Positions 35,464 to 45,909 of a DNA stretch of 64,000 nt are shown here, in pieces (positions within the stretch are counted from its first letter, which is position 1; each line of letters opens with the position of its first letter). Location: assembly GCF_018417635.1 (NCBI RefSeq), contig NZ_CP071007.1, forward strand, positions 4,278,501 through 4,342,500, in the 5' to 3' direction. The notes under the pieces are model-generated. The model was not told the DNA's origin, did no database searches, and was given only the letters and a program-made list of their open reading frames with translations. Made by a program: the position numbers and the translations under genes. Origin of the DNA: Pseudomonas sp. SORT22. Its GTDB lineage: Bacteria; Pseudomonadota; Gammaproteobacteria; Pseudomonadales; Pseudomonadaceae.

Positions 35464-36291
35464 CTACTTGGCCTGGTAGATGATCCCCGGGCTGCACTGG
35501 ACCATCTGGTAGTGATCCGGCAAGCCGTTGAGCGCTTCAGAGGCACCCAGGAACAGGTAGCCTCCCGGCTTGAGCGTGCCATGAATACGCAGCAGGATGT
35601 CCTTCTTGACCTGGGCCGAGAAGTAGATCAGCACGTTGCGACAGAACACGATGTCGAACTTGCCCAGGCTCGCATAGCTGTCCAGCAGGTTGAACGAGCG
35701 GAACTCGACACGGCTGCGGATCGGCGCCTTGACCGCCCAGCGCCCCGGCCCCTTGACATCAAAGTAGCGCTGCAGGCGCTCCTGGGACAGGCCGCGGGCA
35801 ATGGCCAGGCTGTCGTACTCGCCGGTCTTGCAGTTGGTCAGCATCGAGCCGGAGAGGTCGGTGGCGACGATCTGTGCGCCCATCTTCAACTGGCCGATGT
35901 TGCTGCGTTCGAACTCGTCGATGGCCATGGAGATCGAGTACGGCTCCTGGCCCGACGAGCAGGCGGCCGACCAGATCCGCAGGCGCTGGCCAGGGTTGGC
36001 CTTGATCTGCTCGGGCAAAACCTTGTTCTTCAGCACTTCGAACGGATAGGTGTCGCGAAACCAGAGGGTTTCGTTGGTGGTCATGGCATCGACCACCTGC
36101 TCGCGCAAACCGCTGCGCGGCTGACTCTGGATACGCTGCACCAGTTCGCCCAGGGACTTGATGCCCTGCTGTTCCATCAGCTTGTTGAGACGGCTGGAGA
36201 CCAGGTATTGCTTATTTTCGCCCAGCAGGATGCCACAGGCTTTTTCCAGGAAGACCCGGAACTGTTCGAAATCCAAATTACCCGTAGACAA
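35464..36291 (-). CDS. cheR: CheR, chemotaxis protein methyltransferase
   Basis: CheR transfers methyl groups from S-adenosylmethionine to glutamates of chemoreceptors. The 275 residues comprise the N-terminal helical domain and the methyltransferase domain (IWSAACSSGQEPYSISM SAM-binding motif; later FDIVFCRNVLIYFS and PGGYLFLGASEAL). The start is TTG (MSTGNLDFEQF) with GAGG eight bases before it. It is transcribed after cheV; the flagellar-cluster cheVR pair is typical of Pseudomonas. Confidence 0.95.
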   Translation of the reverse strand: MSTGNLDFEQFRVFLEKACGILLGENKQYLVSSRLNKLMEQQGIKSLGELVQRIQSQPRSGLREQVVDAMTTNETLWFRDTYPFEVLKNKVLPEQIKANPGQRLRIWSAACSSGQEPYSISMAIDEFERSNIGQLKMGAQIVATDLSGSMLTNCKTGEYDSLAIARGLSQERLQRYFDVKGPGRWAVKAPIRSRVEFRSFNLLDSYASLGKFDIVFCRNVLIYFSAQVKKDILLRIHGTLKPGGYLFLGASEALNGLPDHYQMVQCSPGIIYQAK

Positions 36292-36343
36292 TGATGCCGC
36301 CTCTTAAATCGTATGTACCGCCAGGGGCAAAGGCCCCCGGCCG

Positions 36344-37273
36344 TTAGTGCGTGGCCTTGATCCGATCAACAACGCGCTGGGCGAGGTCGTCCGGGCGGAA
36401 TTTGGCCAGGAAGTCATCAGCACCGACCTTCTTGACCATCGCCTGGTTGAACACCCCGGAAAGCGAAGTATGCAGGATGATGTGCAACTTTTGCATGCGC
36501 GGGTCGCTGCGAATCTCGGCGGTCAGGGTGTAGCCGTCCATCTCCGGCATCTCGATGTCGGAGATCATCATCAGGAATTCTTCCTCCGGCCGCTTGCCCT
36601 CGTCGACCAGCTTGCGCAGGTAGTCGAGCGCCTGGCGACCGTCGTTGAGCGCCACCACTTCGACGCCAACGGTCTGCAGGCAACGGCTGACCTGCTTGCG
36701 TGCCACCGACGAGTCATCGACCGTCAGCACTCGCAGCATCACTGCCTTGTCCTGCACTTCGGCATCGACCACACCGGCGGAGATCGCCTCGGAGGTCGGC
36801 GCCACTTCGGCGAGGATTTTCTCCACGTCGATGATTTCGACCATTTTGTTGTCAACCCGGGTCACCGCCGTCAGGTAGTGATCGCGCCCAGTGCCCTTGG
36901 GTGGTGGATGGATCTCCTCCCAGTTCATGTTGACGATGCGCTCCACCGAATGCACCAGAAACCCCTGGGTCTTGGTGTTGTACTCGGTGATGATGACGAA
37001 ACTCTTGCTGGTTTCTTCACTCAGACCGGGCATCCCGGTCGCCATCGCCAGATCGAGGATCGGGATGGTTGCCCCACGAATATTCGCGACACCGCGCACG
37101 ACGGGGCTGGATTTGGGCATAACGGTCAGGTTCGGACACTGCAGCACTTCCCTTACCTTGAACACGTTGATGCCGTAGAGCTGCTCGCCATTGAGACGGA
37201 ACAACAGCAGCTCCAGGCGGTTTTGCCCTACCAGTTGCGTGCGCTGGTTCACCGAATCCATTACACCAGCCAT
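36344..37273 (-). CDS. cheV: CheV, CheW-receiver coupling protein
   Basis: CheV couples chemoreceptors to CheA and can be phosphorylated. The start at MAGVMDSVNQRTQLVGQNRL (309 residues; GGAG site) is right; the longer frame runs over flgA. It has an N-terminal CheW domain (about 15-160; LLFRLNGEQLYGINVFKVREVL) and a C-terminal receiver domain (about 180-305; LTVDDSSVARK, phosphoacceptor Asp in MISDIEMPEMDG). A sigma-28 type site lies before it, inside the flgA promoter. Confidence 0.95.
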   Translation of the reverse strand: MAGVMDSVNQRTQLVGQNRLELLLFRLNGEQLYGINVFKVREVLQCPNLTVMPKSSPVVRGVANIRGATIPILDLAMATGMPGLSEETSKSFVIITEYNTKTQGFLVHSVERIVNMNWEEIHPPPKGTGRDHYLTAVTRVDNKMVEIIDVEKILAEVAPTSEAISAGVVDAEVQDKAVMLRVLTVDDSSVARKQVSRCLQTVGVEVVALNDGRQALDYLRKLVDEGKRPEEEFLMMISDIEMPEMDGYTLTAEIRSDPRMQKLHIILHTSLSGVFNQAMVKKVGADDFLAKFRPDDLAQRVVDRIKATH

Positions 37274-37310
37274 GCCAGACTCCTTCACCAAACGCTTCGA
37301 GCTTCGTACC

Positions 37311-37337
37311 CAGTCGGCACGCGCTTTGCTTTTTTTA
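37311..37337 (-). promoter_or_regulatory. Candidate sigma-28 promoter of cheV
   Basis: The minus strand reads TAAA, 15 bases, then GCCGACTG; 9 of 12 consensus positions match TAAA-N15-GCCGATAA, including the full GCCGA. It completely covers the flgA sigma-54 site on the other strand. Confidence 0.5.
37315..37330 (+). promoter_or_regulatory. Sigma-54 promoter of flgA
   Basis: CGGCACGCGCTTTGCT is one mismatch from TGGCAC-N5-TTGCW. The predicted start point is near 37341, only about 2 bases before the first flgA ATG (8 before the second). Confidence 0.75.
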
Positions 37338-37342
37338 ATCGT

Positions 37343-38095
37343 ATGAACATGAAAACGACATTTTTCCGACGCCTGACCCGCCACCTGCCCGGCTTCCTTG
37401 CTGCGCTGTGCCTCGCGGCCCCTGGCGTTCGAACTCTGGCTGACGCTTTCACCTTGCCTGAACAGCTTATCGGTGTCACCCAAGGGTTTCTTGAATTCAC
37501 CGTAGAAGACTACCTGGCCACCAGCCAGACCGAAGGCCGCTACGAGATCCAGGTCAACAACCTCGACCCGCGCCTGCGCATGCCACTGTGCGACCAGCAA
37601 CTGGGCGCTTCGCTGGAGAGCCCGGCGCAGCCGCTGGGCCGCGTGACCGTGCGGGTTCGCTGCGACGGCAGCTCACCGTGGACGGTGTTCGTGCCCGCCC
37701 AGGTACGTCTTTTTCGCAACGTGGTGACCGTGGTCCGTCCGCTCAAGCGCGACAGCGTCGTCGGCGAACAGGACGTCGCCCTGCGCGAACGCGACGTAGG
37801 CATGCTCAACCAGGGTTTTCTCGCCAGCCTCGACCAGGCGGTGGGGCTCAAGGTTATCCGACCAACGGTCATGGATCAGGTCCTCACCCCCCAGCACCTG
37901 GAGCAGGCCGAAGTGGTGCGCAAAGGCGACCAGGTGGTGATCACCGCTCGCAGCGGCAGCCTGGCTGTGCGCATGCCAGGCGAAGCGCTGAGCAAGGGCG
38001 GCCTGAGCGAACAGATCCGCGTGCGCAACCTCAACTCCAAGCGGGTGGTCAAGGCCAGGGTGACCGGGCCGGGTCAGGTGGAAGTGGCCATGTAG
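37343..38095 (+). CDS. flgA: FlgA, P-ring assembly chaperone
   Basis: FlgA is a periplasmic chaperone for FlgI during P-ring assembly. The 250-residue precursor has an Arg-rich N-region and a hydrophobic signal peptide (HLPGFLAALCLAAPGVRTLA). The mature protein contains a SAF-type domain with LKRDSVVGEQDVALRERDV and the C-terminal KVIRPTVMDQVL...VRKGDQVVITARSGSLAVRMPGEAL. Two ATGs (37343 and 37349) are possible starts, and neither has a ribosome site. With the predicted start point, the mRNA would be leaderless or nearly so. It is divergent from cheV. Confidence 0.95.
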   Translation: MNMKTTFFRRLTRHLPGFLAALCLAAPGVRTLADAFTLPEQLIGVTQGFLEFTVEDYLATSQTEGRYEIQVNNLDPRLRMPLCDQQLGASLESPAQPLGRVTVRVRCDGSSPWTVFVPAQVRLFRNVVTVVRPLKRDSVVGEQDVALRERDVGMLNQGFLASLDQAVGLKVIRPTVMDQVLTPQHLEQAEVVRKGDQVVITARSGSLAVRMPGEALSKGGLSEQIRVRNLNSKRVVKARVTGPGQVEVAM

Positions 38096-38198
38096 AGCGC
38101 TGAATCAATATCAATGCTGGCGATCAGGAACTGCTTTTCCTAAACTGTGTCCATTGGATGCCCCGAACCGGCCGCGCACGCCTTTGAGCATTTGCGCC

Positions 38199-38225
38199 TA
38201 AAGTTTCTTTCGGGTTGGCCGAAAA
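38199..38225 (+). promoter_or_regulatory. Sigma-28 (FliA) promoter of flgMN
   Basis: TAAA, 15 bases, then GCCGAAAA matches TAAA-N15-GCCGATAA at 11 of 12 positions. It lies about 40 bases before flgM, giving the classic feedback in which FliA drives its own anti-sigma factor. Confidence 0.85.
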
Positions 38226-38262
38226 CAAGGCAAGCGTCCAAACACCCAGAGGTTTTCTGATC

Positions 38263-38580
38263 ATGGTCATCGACTTCAGTCGTTTGAATAATTCCCCGTC
38301 GGTTGCCGGCGGCGTGCGCACTGGCAGCAGCCAGGAAAGCACCGCCAGCGCAGCTTCGGCCAAGGCCGGCAGCGTTGCTGAAAGCAGCGCCAGCGGGGAA
38401 ACCGTACACCTCAGCCACGAGGCCCAGCAGTTGCAAAAGGTCAGCGACAAGCTGCGCGACCAGCCGATTGTCAACAGCGCCCGGGTGGCCGAGTTGAAAC
38501 AGGCTATCGCCGACGGCAGCTACCAGGTCGACAGCAACCGCGTCGCCAGCAAACTGCTTAATTTCGAAGCCCAGCGCTAG
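38263..38580 (+). CDS. flgM: FlgM, anti-sigma-28 factor
   Basis: FlgM binds FliA and is exported once the hook is complete, freeing FliA for late genes. The start [20 protein letters not shown] gives 105 residues. The N-terminal half is disordered and rich in Ser and Ala, as needed for export. The C-terminal half ([52 protein letters not shown]) is the FliA-binding helix region. Confidence 0.96.
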   Translation: MVIDFSRLNNSPSVAGGVRTGSSQESTASAASAKAGSVAESSASGETVHLSHEAQQLQKVSDKLRDQPIVNSARVAELKQAIADGSYQVDSNRVASKLLNFEAQR

Positions 38581-38625
38581 CCCCTGGCGCGCTGACTTCA
38601 GGACGCTTGAACCAAAGAGCCAGCC

Positions 38626-39093
38626 ATGCACGACACTACTCTGCTGCAACTGATCGAAAACGATATTGCTCCAGCGCAAGAACTGCTCGAATTGCTGCAG
38701 ACCGAGAACGTTGCCCTGCACGGCCGCGACATGCCGCTGCTGGAAAACATCCTGGCGCGCAAGCAGTCGCTGGTGATCCTGCTCGATCAGCATGGCCGCC
38801 AGCGCAGTGAACTGCTTGCCGGCCTGGGCCTGTCCCAGGACCGCGAAGGTGTCGCCCAACTGGCCAGCAACTCCTCTTTCGGTGACCTGCTGCTGCAACA
38901 ACTGGATGTGCTTGGCCAACTGCTGGCTGACTGCCAGGCGGTCAACGAGCGCAACGGCCGCTCGATCCAGATCCAGCAGAGCACTACCGCCAACCAGATC
39001 AGAATCCTCATGGGCGGCGAAGCACCGTCGCTCTATGACAGCCGCGGGGCCACCTCCCCCCTCGCCAAGCCGCGGGCGTTGAGCCAGGCTTGA
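38626..39093 (+). CDS. flgN: FlgN, export chaperone for FlgK and FlgL
   Basis: FlgN is the cytoplasmic chaperone of the junction proteins. This 155-residue, mainly helical protein (LLQLIENDIAPAQELLELLQTENVALHGRDMPLLENILARKQSLV) has the FlgN pattern. It follows flgM by 45 bases in the usual flgMN pair. Confidence 0.93.
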   Translation: MHDTTLLQLIENDIAPAQELLELLQTENVALHGRDMPLLENILARKQSLVILLDQHGRQRSELLAGLGLSQDREGVAQLASNSSFGDLLLQQLDVLGQLLADCQAVNERNGRSIQIQQSTTANQIRILMGGEAPSLYDSRGATSPLAKPRALSQA

Positions 39094-39173
39094 TTCCCTG
39101 TATCAAGGCACGGAACATACTGGCAAAATGCCGTAACTTGCGTGTGACGTTTTTGCCTGGAGAATGATTAACC

Positions 39174-39917
39174 GTGTTCAATGAAGCAGAAGCTCCGCAG
39201 CCTCCGAAGGTGCTCACTACTCCTTTGGAAATTGCCGCCAACTTGCGGTCGCTGCAAGAGAGCCATGACCCGCTGATCATCACTTTCCACGAACGCAGCC
39301 AGCGTTTTCAAAGCTATGTGGTCGAGGTCGACCGCGAAGGCAATCGCCTGGCGCTTGATGAAATGATCCCTCGTGACGGCGAACGCTATCTGCAGAATGG
39401 CGAACCATTTCGCGTTGAAGGCTTTCATGATGGCGTGCGTATCGCCTGGGAATGCAACACACCGTTGAGCATTGTCGAGGAAGATGGCCATCGCTGCTAC
39501 CGCGGCACCCTGCCTACCGAAGTCGCCTACCACCAGCGCCGCAATGCCTTTCGTGCAGCGCTGAAGCTGACCCAGCTGGTGGACGTCGTGCTTGACGGCG
39601 AAAAACTCAAGGGCAACGGCGCGCTGCGCGGCAAGTTGCTGGATATTTCCGCAACCGGCTGCAAGCTGCGCTTTGAAGGCAATGTCGAAGAGCGCCTGCA
39701 ATTGGGCCAGGTTTACGAGAAGTTCGCCAGCGGTGCACCGCTGGGTTTGTCCCAGGTCGAGGTCGAGTTGCGTCATCTGCATTTCGAAGAGCGCATCAAC
39801 GCCACCTTCGCCGGCGTGCGCTTTCACAACCTCAACGGGCAGATGCAGCGCAAGGTGGAAACCTTCGTTTACCAGCTGCAGCGTGAAGCACGGCGCTTCG
39901 ATAAAGACGACTACTGA
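39174..39917 (+). CDS. ycgR: YcgR, c-di-GMP-binding flagellar brake
   Basis: YcgR-type proteins bind c-di-GMP through PilZ and slow or bias the flagellar motor. The 247-residue protein has an N-terminal YcgR domain (about 15-120) and a PilZ domain (about 125-240) with the two binding motifs: HQRRNAFRA (RxxxR) and DISATGCKL (D/NxSxxG). The start is GTG at 39174 behind TGGAGAA; an ATG 10 bases upstream is out of frame and stops at once. It is downstream of flgMN, as in other P. putida-like genomes. Confidence 0.93.
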   Translation: MFNEAEAPQPPKVLTTPLEIAANLRSLQESHDPLIITFHERSQRFQSYVVEVDREGNRLALDEMIPRDGERYLQNGEPFRVEGFHDGVRIAWECNTPLSIVEEDGHRCYRGTLPTEVAYHQRRNAFRAALKLTQLVDVVLDGEKLKGNGALRGKLLDISATGCKLRFEGNVEERLQLGQVYEKFASGAPLGLSQVEVELRHLHFEERINATFAGVRFHNLNGQMQRKVETFVYQLQREARRFDKDDY

Positions 39918-39924
39918 GTCGACC

Positions 39925-39960
39925 CCATCGCGGGGCCCGCTCCCACGGGCCCCGCGATGG
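39925..39960. repeat. REP-like palindrome / terminator hairpin after ycgR
   Basis: Perfect 15-base arms (39925-39939 and 39946-39960) enclose a 6-base loop. The core ATCGCGGG...CCCGCTCCCA is like half of the REP element at 366-422, changed on the other side into a perfect match. It lies between the convergent ycgR and MFS genes, so it may end transcription from both sides. Confidence 0.8.
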
Positions 39961-39962
39961 CA

Positions 39963-41300
39963 TCACACCTGTGTCGGCTTGACCTCTTCAGCCACAACCT
40001 CTGCGTCATCCCCCTCCTGCGCCTCGGTATCTTCAGCCGCCACCGGCGTCTGCATCTGATCCTGCACCACCTGCTCGTCAACCCGTGGGTCCAGCGCTGC
40101 CGACAACGGTGAACCTGCCGCCGGCATGGCCACGTGATGCAGCGGCGCATCGTCGACCTGGTGCAAACCGGTCACCGCTTTCGGGCGGATCCGCCAGACC
40201 AGCACCAGGGCAAAGAAAACGAAGAAGGCATAGAGCATCTGGTTGCCCAGCACCTTCATCAACACCCCGGCCACCAGCGGCCCGATACTCGCACCCACGC
40301 CATAGGTCACCAGCAGCATCGCCGTCAGCGACACCCGCCGTTCGCCCTCGACGTGGTCGTTGGAAAACGCCACCGCCAGCGGATACAGGCAGAACTGCAG
40401 CAGCGACACGGCAAAGCCTGCGACAAACAATACCTCCAGCGGCACTGATGGCATGATCGCCAGCGGCAGGGCAACAATCGCCAGGCCCACGGCAACGCTA
40501 CGAATCAGCAAGGCCCGATCGTAGCGATCAGATAACCAGCCCAGCGGCCACTGCACCAGCAGCCCGGCGAAAATGCAGCAGCCCATGAACAGACCGACCT
40601 GCTCGGTGCTCAGCCCCTGCTTGGACGCATACAGCGGCGCCAGGCCGTAGAACGAGCCGACGATCAGGCCGGCTCCCAGCACCGTACTCAGCGACTGCGG
40701 CACCCGCTTGATAAAGAAGCGCGGCTCCATCGGTGCCGGCCGCAATGGCGCCGGGTGAATCCGTCGGGTGAGTGCCACCGGCACCAGGCACAGGGCAAAG
40801 CACATGGCGACCAGCATCAGCAGTTCAAGGCCCAGCTGCGGGTGCGCCACCAGGATCAACTGGCCGAGCACCAGGCCCAGGTACGAGGCAATCATGTAGC
40901 CACTGAACACCGCGCCTCGCTGCTTGGCGTCGGCCTGCTCGTTGAGCCAGCTTTCGATGACCATGTACTGGCACATCATCCCCAGGCCGACGATGACCCG
41001 CAGCAGCACCCAGGCCGGCAACCAGCTGACCAGGCCATGGCCGAGCACCGCCGCGCCGACAATGCCGGCGCAGGTGGCATAGGCACGGATATGCCCGACC
41101 CGGGCAATCAGCCGGTGGCCGATCTTGCCGCCCAGGGCCAGGCCGAAATAGTTGGCGGCCATCAGCGCACCAACCCAGAGGCTGTCGACATGATCGGCAG
41201 CCAGGCGCAAGGCCAGGTAGGTACTCAACAAGCCGGAGCCGATCAACATCATCAGCGCAGCGAAATACAGCGCGCGAAAAGACTTCCAGATCTGTCGCAT
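39963..41300 (-). CDS. MFS transporter (YcaD/UMF2-like)
   Basis: This is a major facilitator permease with about 12 hydrophobic helices in the first ~380 residues. The start MRQIWKSFRALYFAALMMLI gives 445 residues; a longer frame enters the glutamine-synthetase terminator. The helices resemble the YcaD/UMF2 group (GLALGGKIGHRLIARVGHIRAYA between helices 2 and 3). The C-terminal ~60 residues are soluble, acidic and probably disordered (EDTEAQEGDDAEVVAEEV). The substrate is unknown. Confidence 0.8.
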   Translation of the reverse strand: MRQIWKSFRALYFAALMMLIGSGLLSTYLALRLAADHVDSLWVGALMAANYFGLALGGKIGHRLIARVGHIRAYATCAGIVGAAVLGHGLVSWLPAWVLLRVIVGLGMMCQYMVIESWLNEQADAKQRGAVFSGYMIASYLGLVLGQLILVAHPQLGLELLMLVAMCFALCLVPVALTRRIHPAPLRPAPMEPRFFIKRVPQSLSTVLGAGLIVGSFYGLAPLYASKQGLSTEQVGLFMGCCIFAGLLVQWPLGWLSDRYDRALLIRSVAVGLAIVALPLAIMPSVPLEVLFVAGFAVSLLQFCLYPLAVAFSNDHVEGERRVSLTAMLLVTYGVGASIGPLVAGVLMKVLGNQMLYAFFVFFALVLVWRIRPKAVTGLHQVDDAPLHHVAMPAAGSPLSAALDPRVDEQVVQDQMQTPVAAEDTEAQEGDDAEVVAEEVKPTQV

Positions 41301-41383
41301 CAGCGTCCCGAACGGCTCCTTGAGCTGGTGGAAAAACTGCTTGAAAGCATAAGTGAAAATAACCGCCTTGCAGTTGATGCAGA

Positions 41384-41428
41384 TAAAAAAACAGGTGCCA
41401 GGGTGTTTACCAACACCGCTGCCACCTG
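41384..41428 (-). terminator. Terminator after the glutamine-synthetase-like gene
   Basis: The minus strand has a long stem (AGGTGGCAG...CTGGCACCT with GGTGTT/AACACC inside) followed by GTTTTTTT. It lies 43 bases after the stop codon. Confidence 0.85.
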
Positions 41429-41470
41429 CCTTGAAACTGAGCGATTGCCCCGGCAAAAACGCCTCGCCGG

Positions 41471-42814
41471 TTATGCCTGCGCGGCCAGCACGCGGCGCTC
41501 CCACGGGGTGATCTCATCGAAGAAGCTGGTCAGCTCCAGGGTCTTGGTGGCGATGTAGCCTTCGATGAACTCCTTGCCGAACAGTTCCCGCGCAAGTTCG
41601 CTACGCTTCAGACGCTCCAGGGCCGCATGCAAGGTACATGGCAGGCTCAAATGATCCGGCACCTCGAATTCGCCCTGGATCGCCGGCGTCGGTTCGAGTT
41701 GCTGCTCGATGCCATAAAGCCCCGCGGCGAGACTGGCGGCAATTGCCAGGTAAGGGTTGGTATCGGCGCCTGGCAAGCGGTTTTCGACCCGTCGCGCCAC
41801 TGGCGAGCTGGCCGGAATGCGCAGGCCGGCGGCGCGGTTGTCTTCGGACCAGCAGGCATTGTTCGGTGATGCGTAGGGGTGGCAAAGGCGCTGGTAGGAG
41901 TTCACGTTCGGCGCGAACAAGGCGGTGAAGTCGGCCATGCACGCCTGCTGGCCGCCAATGAAGTGATAGAACGCCGGGGTCGGCTTGCCCTCGGCATCGC
42001 TGAAGACATTGCCCCCGCCCTCCACCGCCACCACGCTCTGGTGAATGTGCATGGAACTGCCCGGCGTATGCGCCAGTGGCTTGGCCATGCACACCACGGT
42101 CAGGCCATGCTTGAGCGCGACTTCCTTGAGCAGGTGCTTGAACAGCAGGGTCTGGTCGGCCAGCAACAGCGGATCGCCGTGCAGCAGGTTGATCTCGAAC
42201 TGGCTGACGCCCATTTCGTGCATGAAGGTATCGCGCGGCAGGCCCAGTGCCGCCATGCAGCGATAGACCTCGCTGAAGAACGGGCGCAGGCCGTTGTTGG
42301 AACTGACACTGAACGCCGAATGACCTTCTTCGCGCCGACCATCCTTGCCCAGCGGCGGCAAAAACGGCTGGTCGGGATCGCTGTTGGGGGCGAAGACAAA
42401 AAACTCGAGTTCCGTCGCCACCACCGGCGCCAGGCCACGGGCGGCGTAACGGGCAATAACCGCCTTGAGCAGGCCTCGACTGGAGAGCCCGGAGCTTTCA
42501 CCGCTAAGCTCGAGCGCATCGCAAATCGCCAGGGCCCGTGGCTCGTCGCTCCAGGGCAGGCGATAGATATGCTGCGGGTCGGCGACCAGCGCCAGGTCGC
42601 CGTCGTCGCTGCCATAGAAACGCGCCGCCGGGTACCCGCCCATGATGCATTGCAGCAGCACACCGCGGGCCATCTGCAGGCGCCGGCCTTCAACAAAGCC
42701 TTCAGCGGTCATCACCTTGCCGCGCGGTACACCATTGAGATCCGGGGTAATGCACTCGATCTCATCAATGCCCGTCAATCGCTCGGCGAGAGAGTTTTGG
42801 CCATTGGTCGTCAT
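41471..42814 (-). CDS. Glutamine-synthetase-family gamma-glutamyl ligase (PuuA/SpuI-like)
   Basis: This 447-residue protein belongs to glutamine synthetase family III, in which several members join glutamate to putrescine or other amines instead of ammonia. The GS beta-grasp N-terminus (IECITPDLNGVPRGKVM) and the catalytic C-terminal domain are present: metal/ATP motifs ATELEFFVF, GVSQFEINL, HTPGSSMHIHQS and NRLPGADTNPYLAIAASLA. It lacks the Tyr adenylylation loop of GlnA. It stands next to bkdR but is followed by its own terminator. The amine substrate cannot be read from the sequence. Confidence 0.85.
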   Translation of the reverse strand: MTTNGQNSLAERLTGIDEIECITPDLNGVPRGKVMTAEGFVEGRRLQMARGVLLQCIMGGYPAARFYGSDDGDLALVADPQHIYRLPWSDEPRALAICDALELSGESSGLSSRGLLKAVIARYAARGLAPVVATELEFFVFAPNSDPDQPFLPPLGKDGRREEGHSAFSVSSNNGLRPFFSEVYRCMAALGLPRDTFMHEMGVSQFEINLLHGDPLLLADQTLLFKHLLKEVALKHGLTVVCMAKPLAHTPGSSMHIHQSVVAVEGGGNVFSDAEGKPTPAFYHFIGGQQACMADFTALFAPNVNSYQRLCHPYASPNNACWSEDNRAAGLRIPASSPVARRVENRLPGADTNPYLAIAASLAAGLYGIEQQLEPTPAIQGEFEVPDHLSLPCTLHAALERLKRSELARELFGKEFIEGYIATKTLELTSFFDEITPWERRVLAAQA

Positions 42815-42929
42815 GACTCTATCCTTGTTGTTTTCGCATGCCGGGAACGGCGACGGCTACAACATAGGCACCGGCCGTTCGAAATTTCAAGCGCCAAACG
42901 GACGATGTGATCGTAATTATCTACACGGA

Positions 42930-43415
42930 CTAACCTGGCAGGGTCAGGCCATTGGCTGGCAGCGGCAGCGCGGTTTTGTAGCGCACCTGCTTCAAGGCAA
43001 AACTCGAACGGATGTTGGCCACCCCCGGCAGACGGGTCAGGTAGTCGAGAAAACGCTCCAGGGCCTGGATGCTGGGCAACAGCACGCGCAGCAGGTAATC
43101 CGGGTCACCGGTCATCAGGTAGCACTCCATGACCTCCGGGCGCTCGGCGATTTCTTCTTCGAAGCGATGCAGCGATTGCTCGACCTGTTTCTCCAGGCTG
43201 ACATGGATGAACACGTTGACATCCAGGCCCAGCACCTCCGGCGCCAGCAAGGTCACCTGCTGGCGAATCACCCCAAGTTCCTCCATGGCCTTGACCCGGT
43301 TGAAGCAGGGGGTTGGCGAGAGATTCACCGAGCGCGCCAGCTCGGCGTTGGTGATACGGGCATTTTCCTGGAGGCTGTTGAGAATGCCGATATCCGTACG
43401 ATCCAGTTTGCGCAT
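42930..43415 (-). CDS. bkdR: BkdR, Lrp-family activator of the bkd operon
   Basis: BkdR is the Lrp/AsnC-type activator of branched-chain keto-acid dehydrogenase in P. putida. The 161 residues hold an N-terminal helix-turn-helix ([45 protein letters not shown]) and a C-terminal RAM ligand-binding domain (about 70-150). It is divergent from bkdA1. The 201-base gap between them, AT-rich near 43430-43620, is where BkdR should bind. Confidence 0.93.
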   Translation of the reverse strand: MRKLDRTDIGILNSLQENARITNAELARSVNLSPTPCFNRVKAMEELGVIRQQVTLLAPEVLGLDVNVFIHVSLEKQVEQSLHRFEEEIAERPEVMECYLMTGDPDYLLRVLLPSIQALERFLDYLTRLPGVANIRSSFALKQVRYKTALPLPANGLTLPG

Positions 43416-43610
43416 GAGAGAAAATCACCTGTTTTTTGTCTTTATAAGGAATGTTTATCCGCTAGCCGAGGCAAAGGCAACGAAGTTGAGAAAAATATTC
43501 TTCAGGCGCCGGAATATCATGTAGGACAAGACTGACTCCCTGGTCACAAGCCGGGTGTCAGCAGCGACCGCTTCAAAGCTCAACAAAAACACAAGACAGA
43601 GCGAGCGTAA

Positions 43611-44849
<1,239 letters not shown>

Positions 44850-44850
44850 C

Positions 44851-45909
44851 ATGAACGATCACAACACTTCAATCCAGTTGGAAACCGCCATGGCGACCAC
44901 CACCATGACCATGATCCAGGCCCTGCGCTCGGCCATGGACATCATGCTAGAGCGCGATGAAGACGTAGTCGTCTATGGCCAGGACGTCGGCTACTTCGGT
45001 GGCGTGTTCCGTTGCACCGAAGGCCTGCAGACCAAGTACGGCAAGTCGCGGGTGTTCGATGCACCGATCTCCGAAAGCGGCATCGTCGGCACCGCCGTGG
45101 GCATGGGTGCCTACGGCCTGCGCCCGGTGGTGGAAATCCAGTTCGCCGACTACTTCTACCCGGCCTCCGACCAGATCGTTTCGGAAATGGCCCGCCTGCG
45201 CTATCGCTCGGCCGGCGAGTTCGTCGCCCCGCTGACCCTGCGCATGCCTTGCGGTGGTGGTATCTACGGCGGCCAGACGCACAGCCAGAGCCCCGAGGCG
45301 ATGTTCACCCAGGTCTGCGGCCTGCGCACCGTGATGCCGTCCAACCCCTATGACGCCAAGGGCCTGCTGATCGCCTCGATCGAGAACGACGACCCGGTGA
45401 TTTTCCTCGAGCCCAAGCGCCTGTACAACGGCCCGTTCGACGGCCACCACGACCGCCCGGTAACGCCGTGGTCGAAACACCCGGCCAGCGCCGTGCCGGA
45501 TGGCTACTACACCGTACCGCTGGACAAGGCGGCGATCACCCGCCCGGGCAAGGATGTCACCGTGCTGACCTACGGCACCACCGTCTATGTCTCGCAGGTG
45601 GCCGCTGAAGAAACCGGCGTCGACGCCGAAGTCATCGACCTGCGCAGCCTGTGGCCGCTGGACCTGGAAACCATCGTCGCCTCGGTGAAAAAGACCGGCC
45701 GCTGTGTGGTGGTGCATGAAGCCACGCGCACCTGCGGTTTTGGCGCCGAGCTGATCGCGCTGGTCCAGGAACATTGCTTCCATCACCTCGAAGCCCCGAT
45801 CGAACGCGTCACCGGCTGGGATACCCCCTACCCGCACGCGCAGGAGTGGGCGTATTTCCCCGGCCCTTCACGAGTGGGCGCGGCATTGAAACGGGTCATG
45901 GAGGTCTGA
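44851..45909 (+). CDS. bkdA2: BkdA2, branched-chain keto-acid dehydrogenase E1 beta
   Basis: The beta subunit of E1 completes the active site. The start MNDHNTSIQLETAMATTTMT gives 352 residues; a longer frame overlaps bkdA1. Conserved parts: GQDVGYFGGVFRCTEGL, PISESGIVGTAVGMGAYGLRPVVEIQFADY and the C-terminal transketolase domain (VLTYGTTVYVSQVAAEE; EVIDLRSLWPLD). The bkdB start codon follows its stop directly. Confidence 0.97.
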   Translation: MNDHNTSIQLETAMATTTMTMIQALRSAMDIMLERDEDVVVYGQDVGYFGGVFRCTEGLQTKYGKSRVFDAPISESGIVGTAVGMGAYGLRPVVEIQFADYFYPASDQIVSEMARLRYRSAGEFVAPLTLRMPCGGGIYGGQTHSQSPEAMFTQVCGLRTVMPSNPYDAKGLLIASIENDDPVIFLEPKRLYNGPFDGHHDRPVTPWSKHPASAVPDGYYTVPLDKAAITRPGKDVTVLTYGTTVYVSQVAAEETGVDAEVIDLRSLWPLDLETIVASVKKTGRCVVVHEATRTCGFGAELIALVQEHCFHHLEAPIERVTGWDTPYPHAQEWAYFPGPSRVGAALKRVMEV

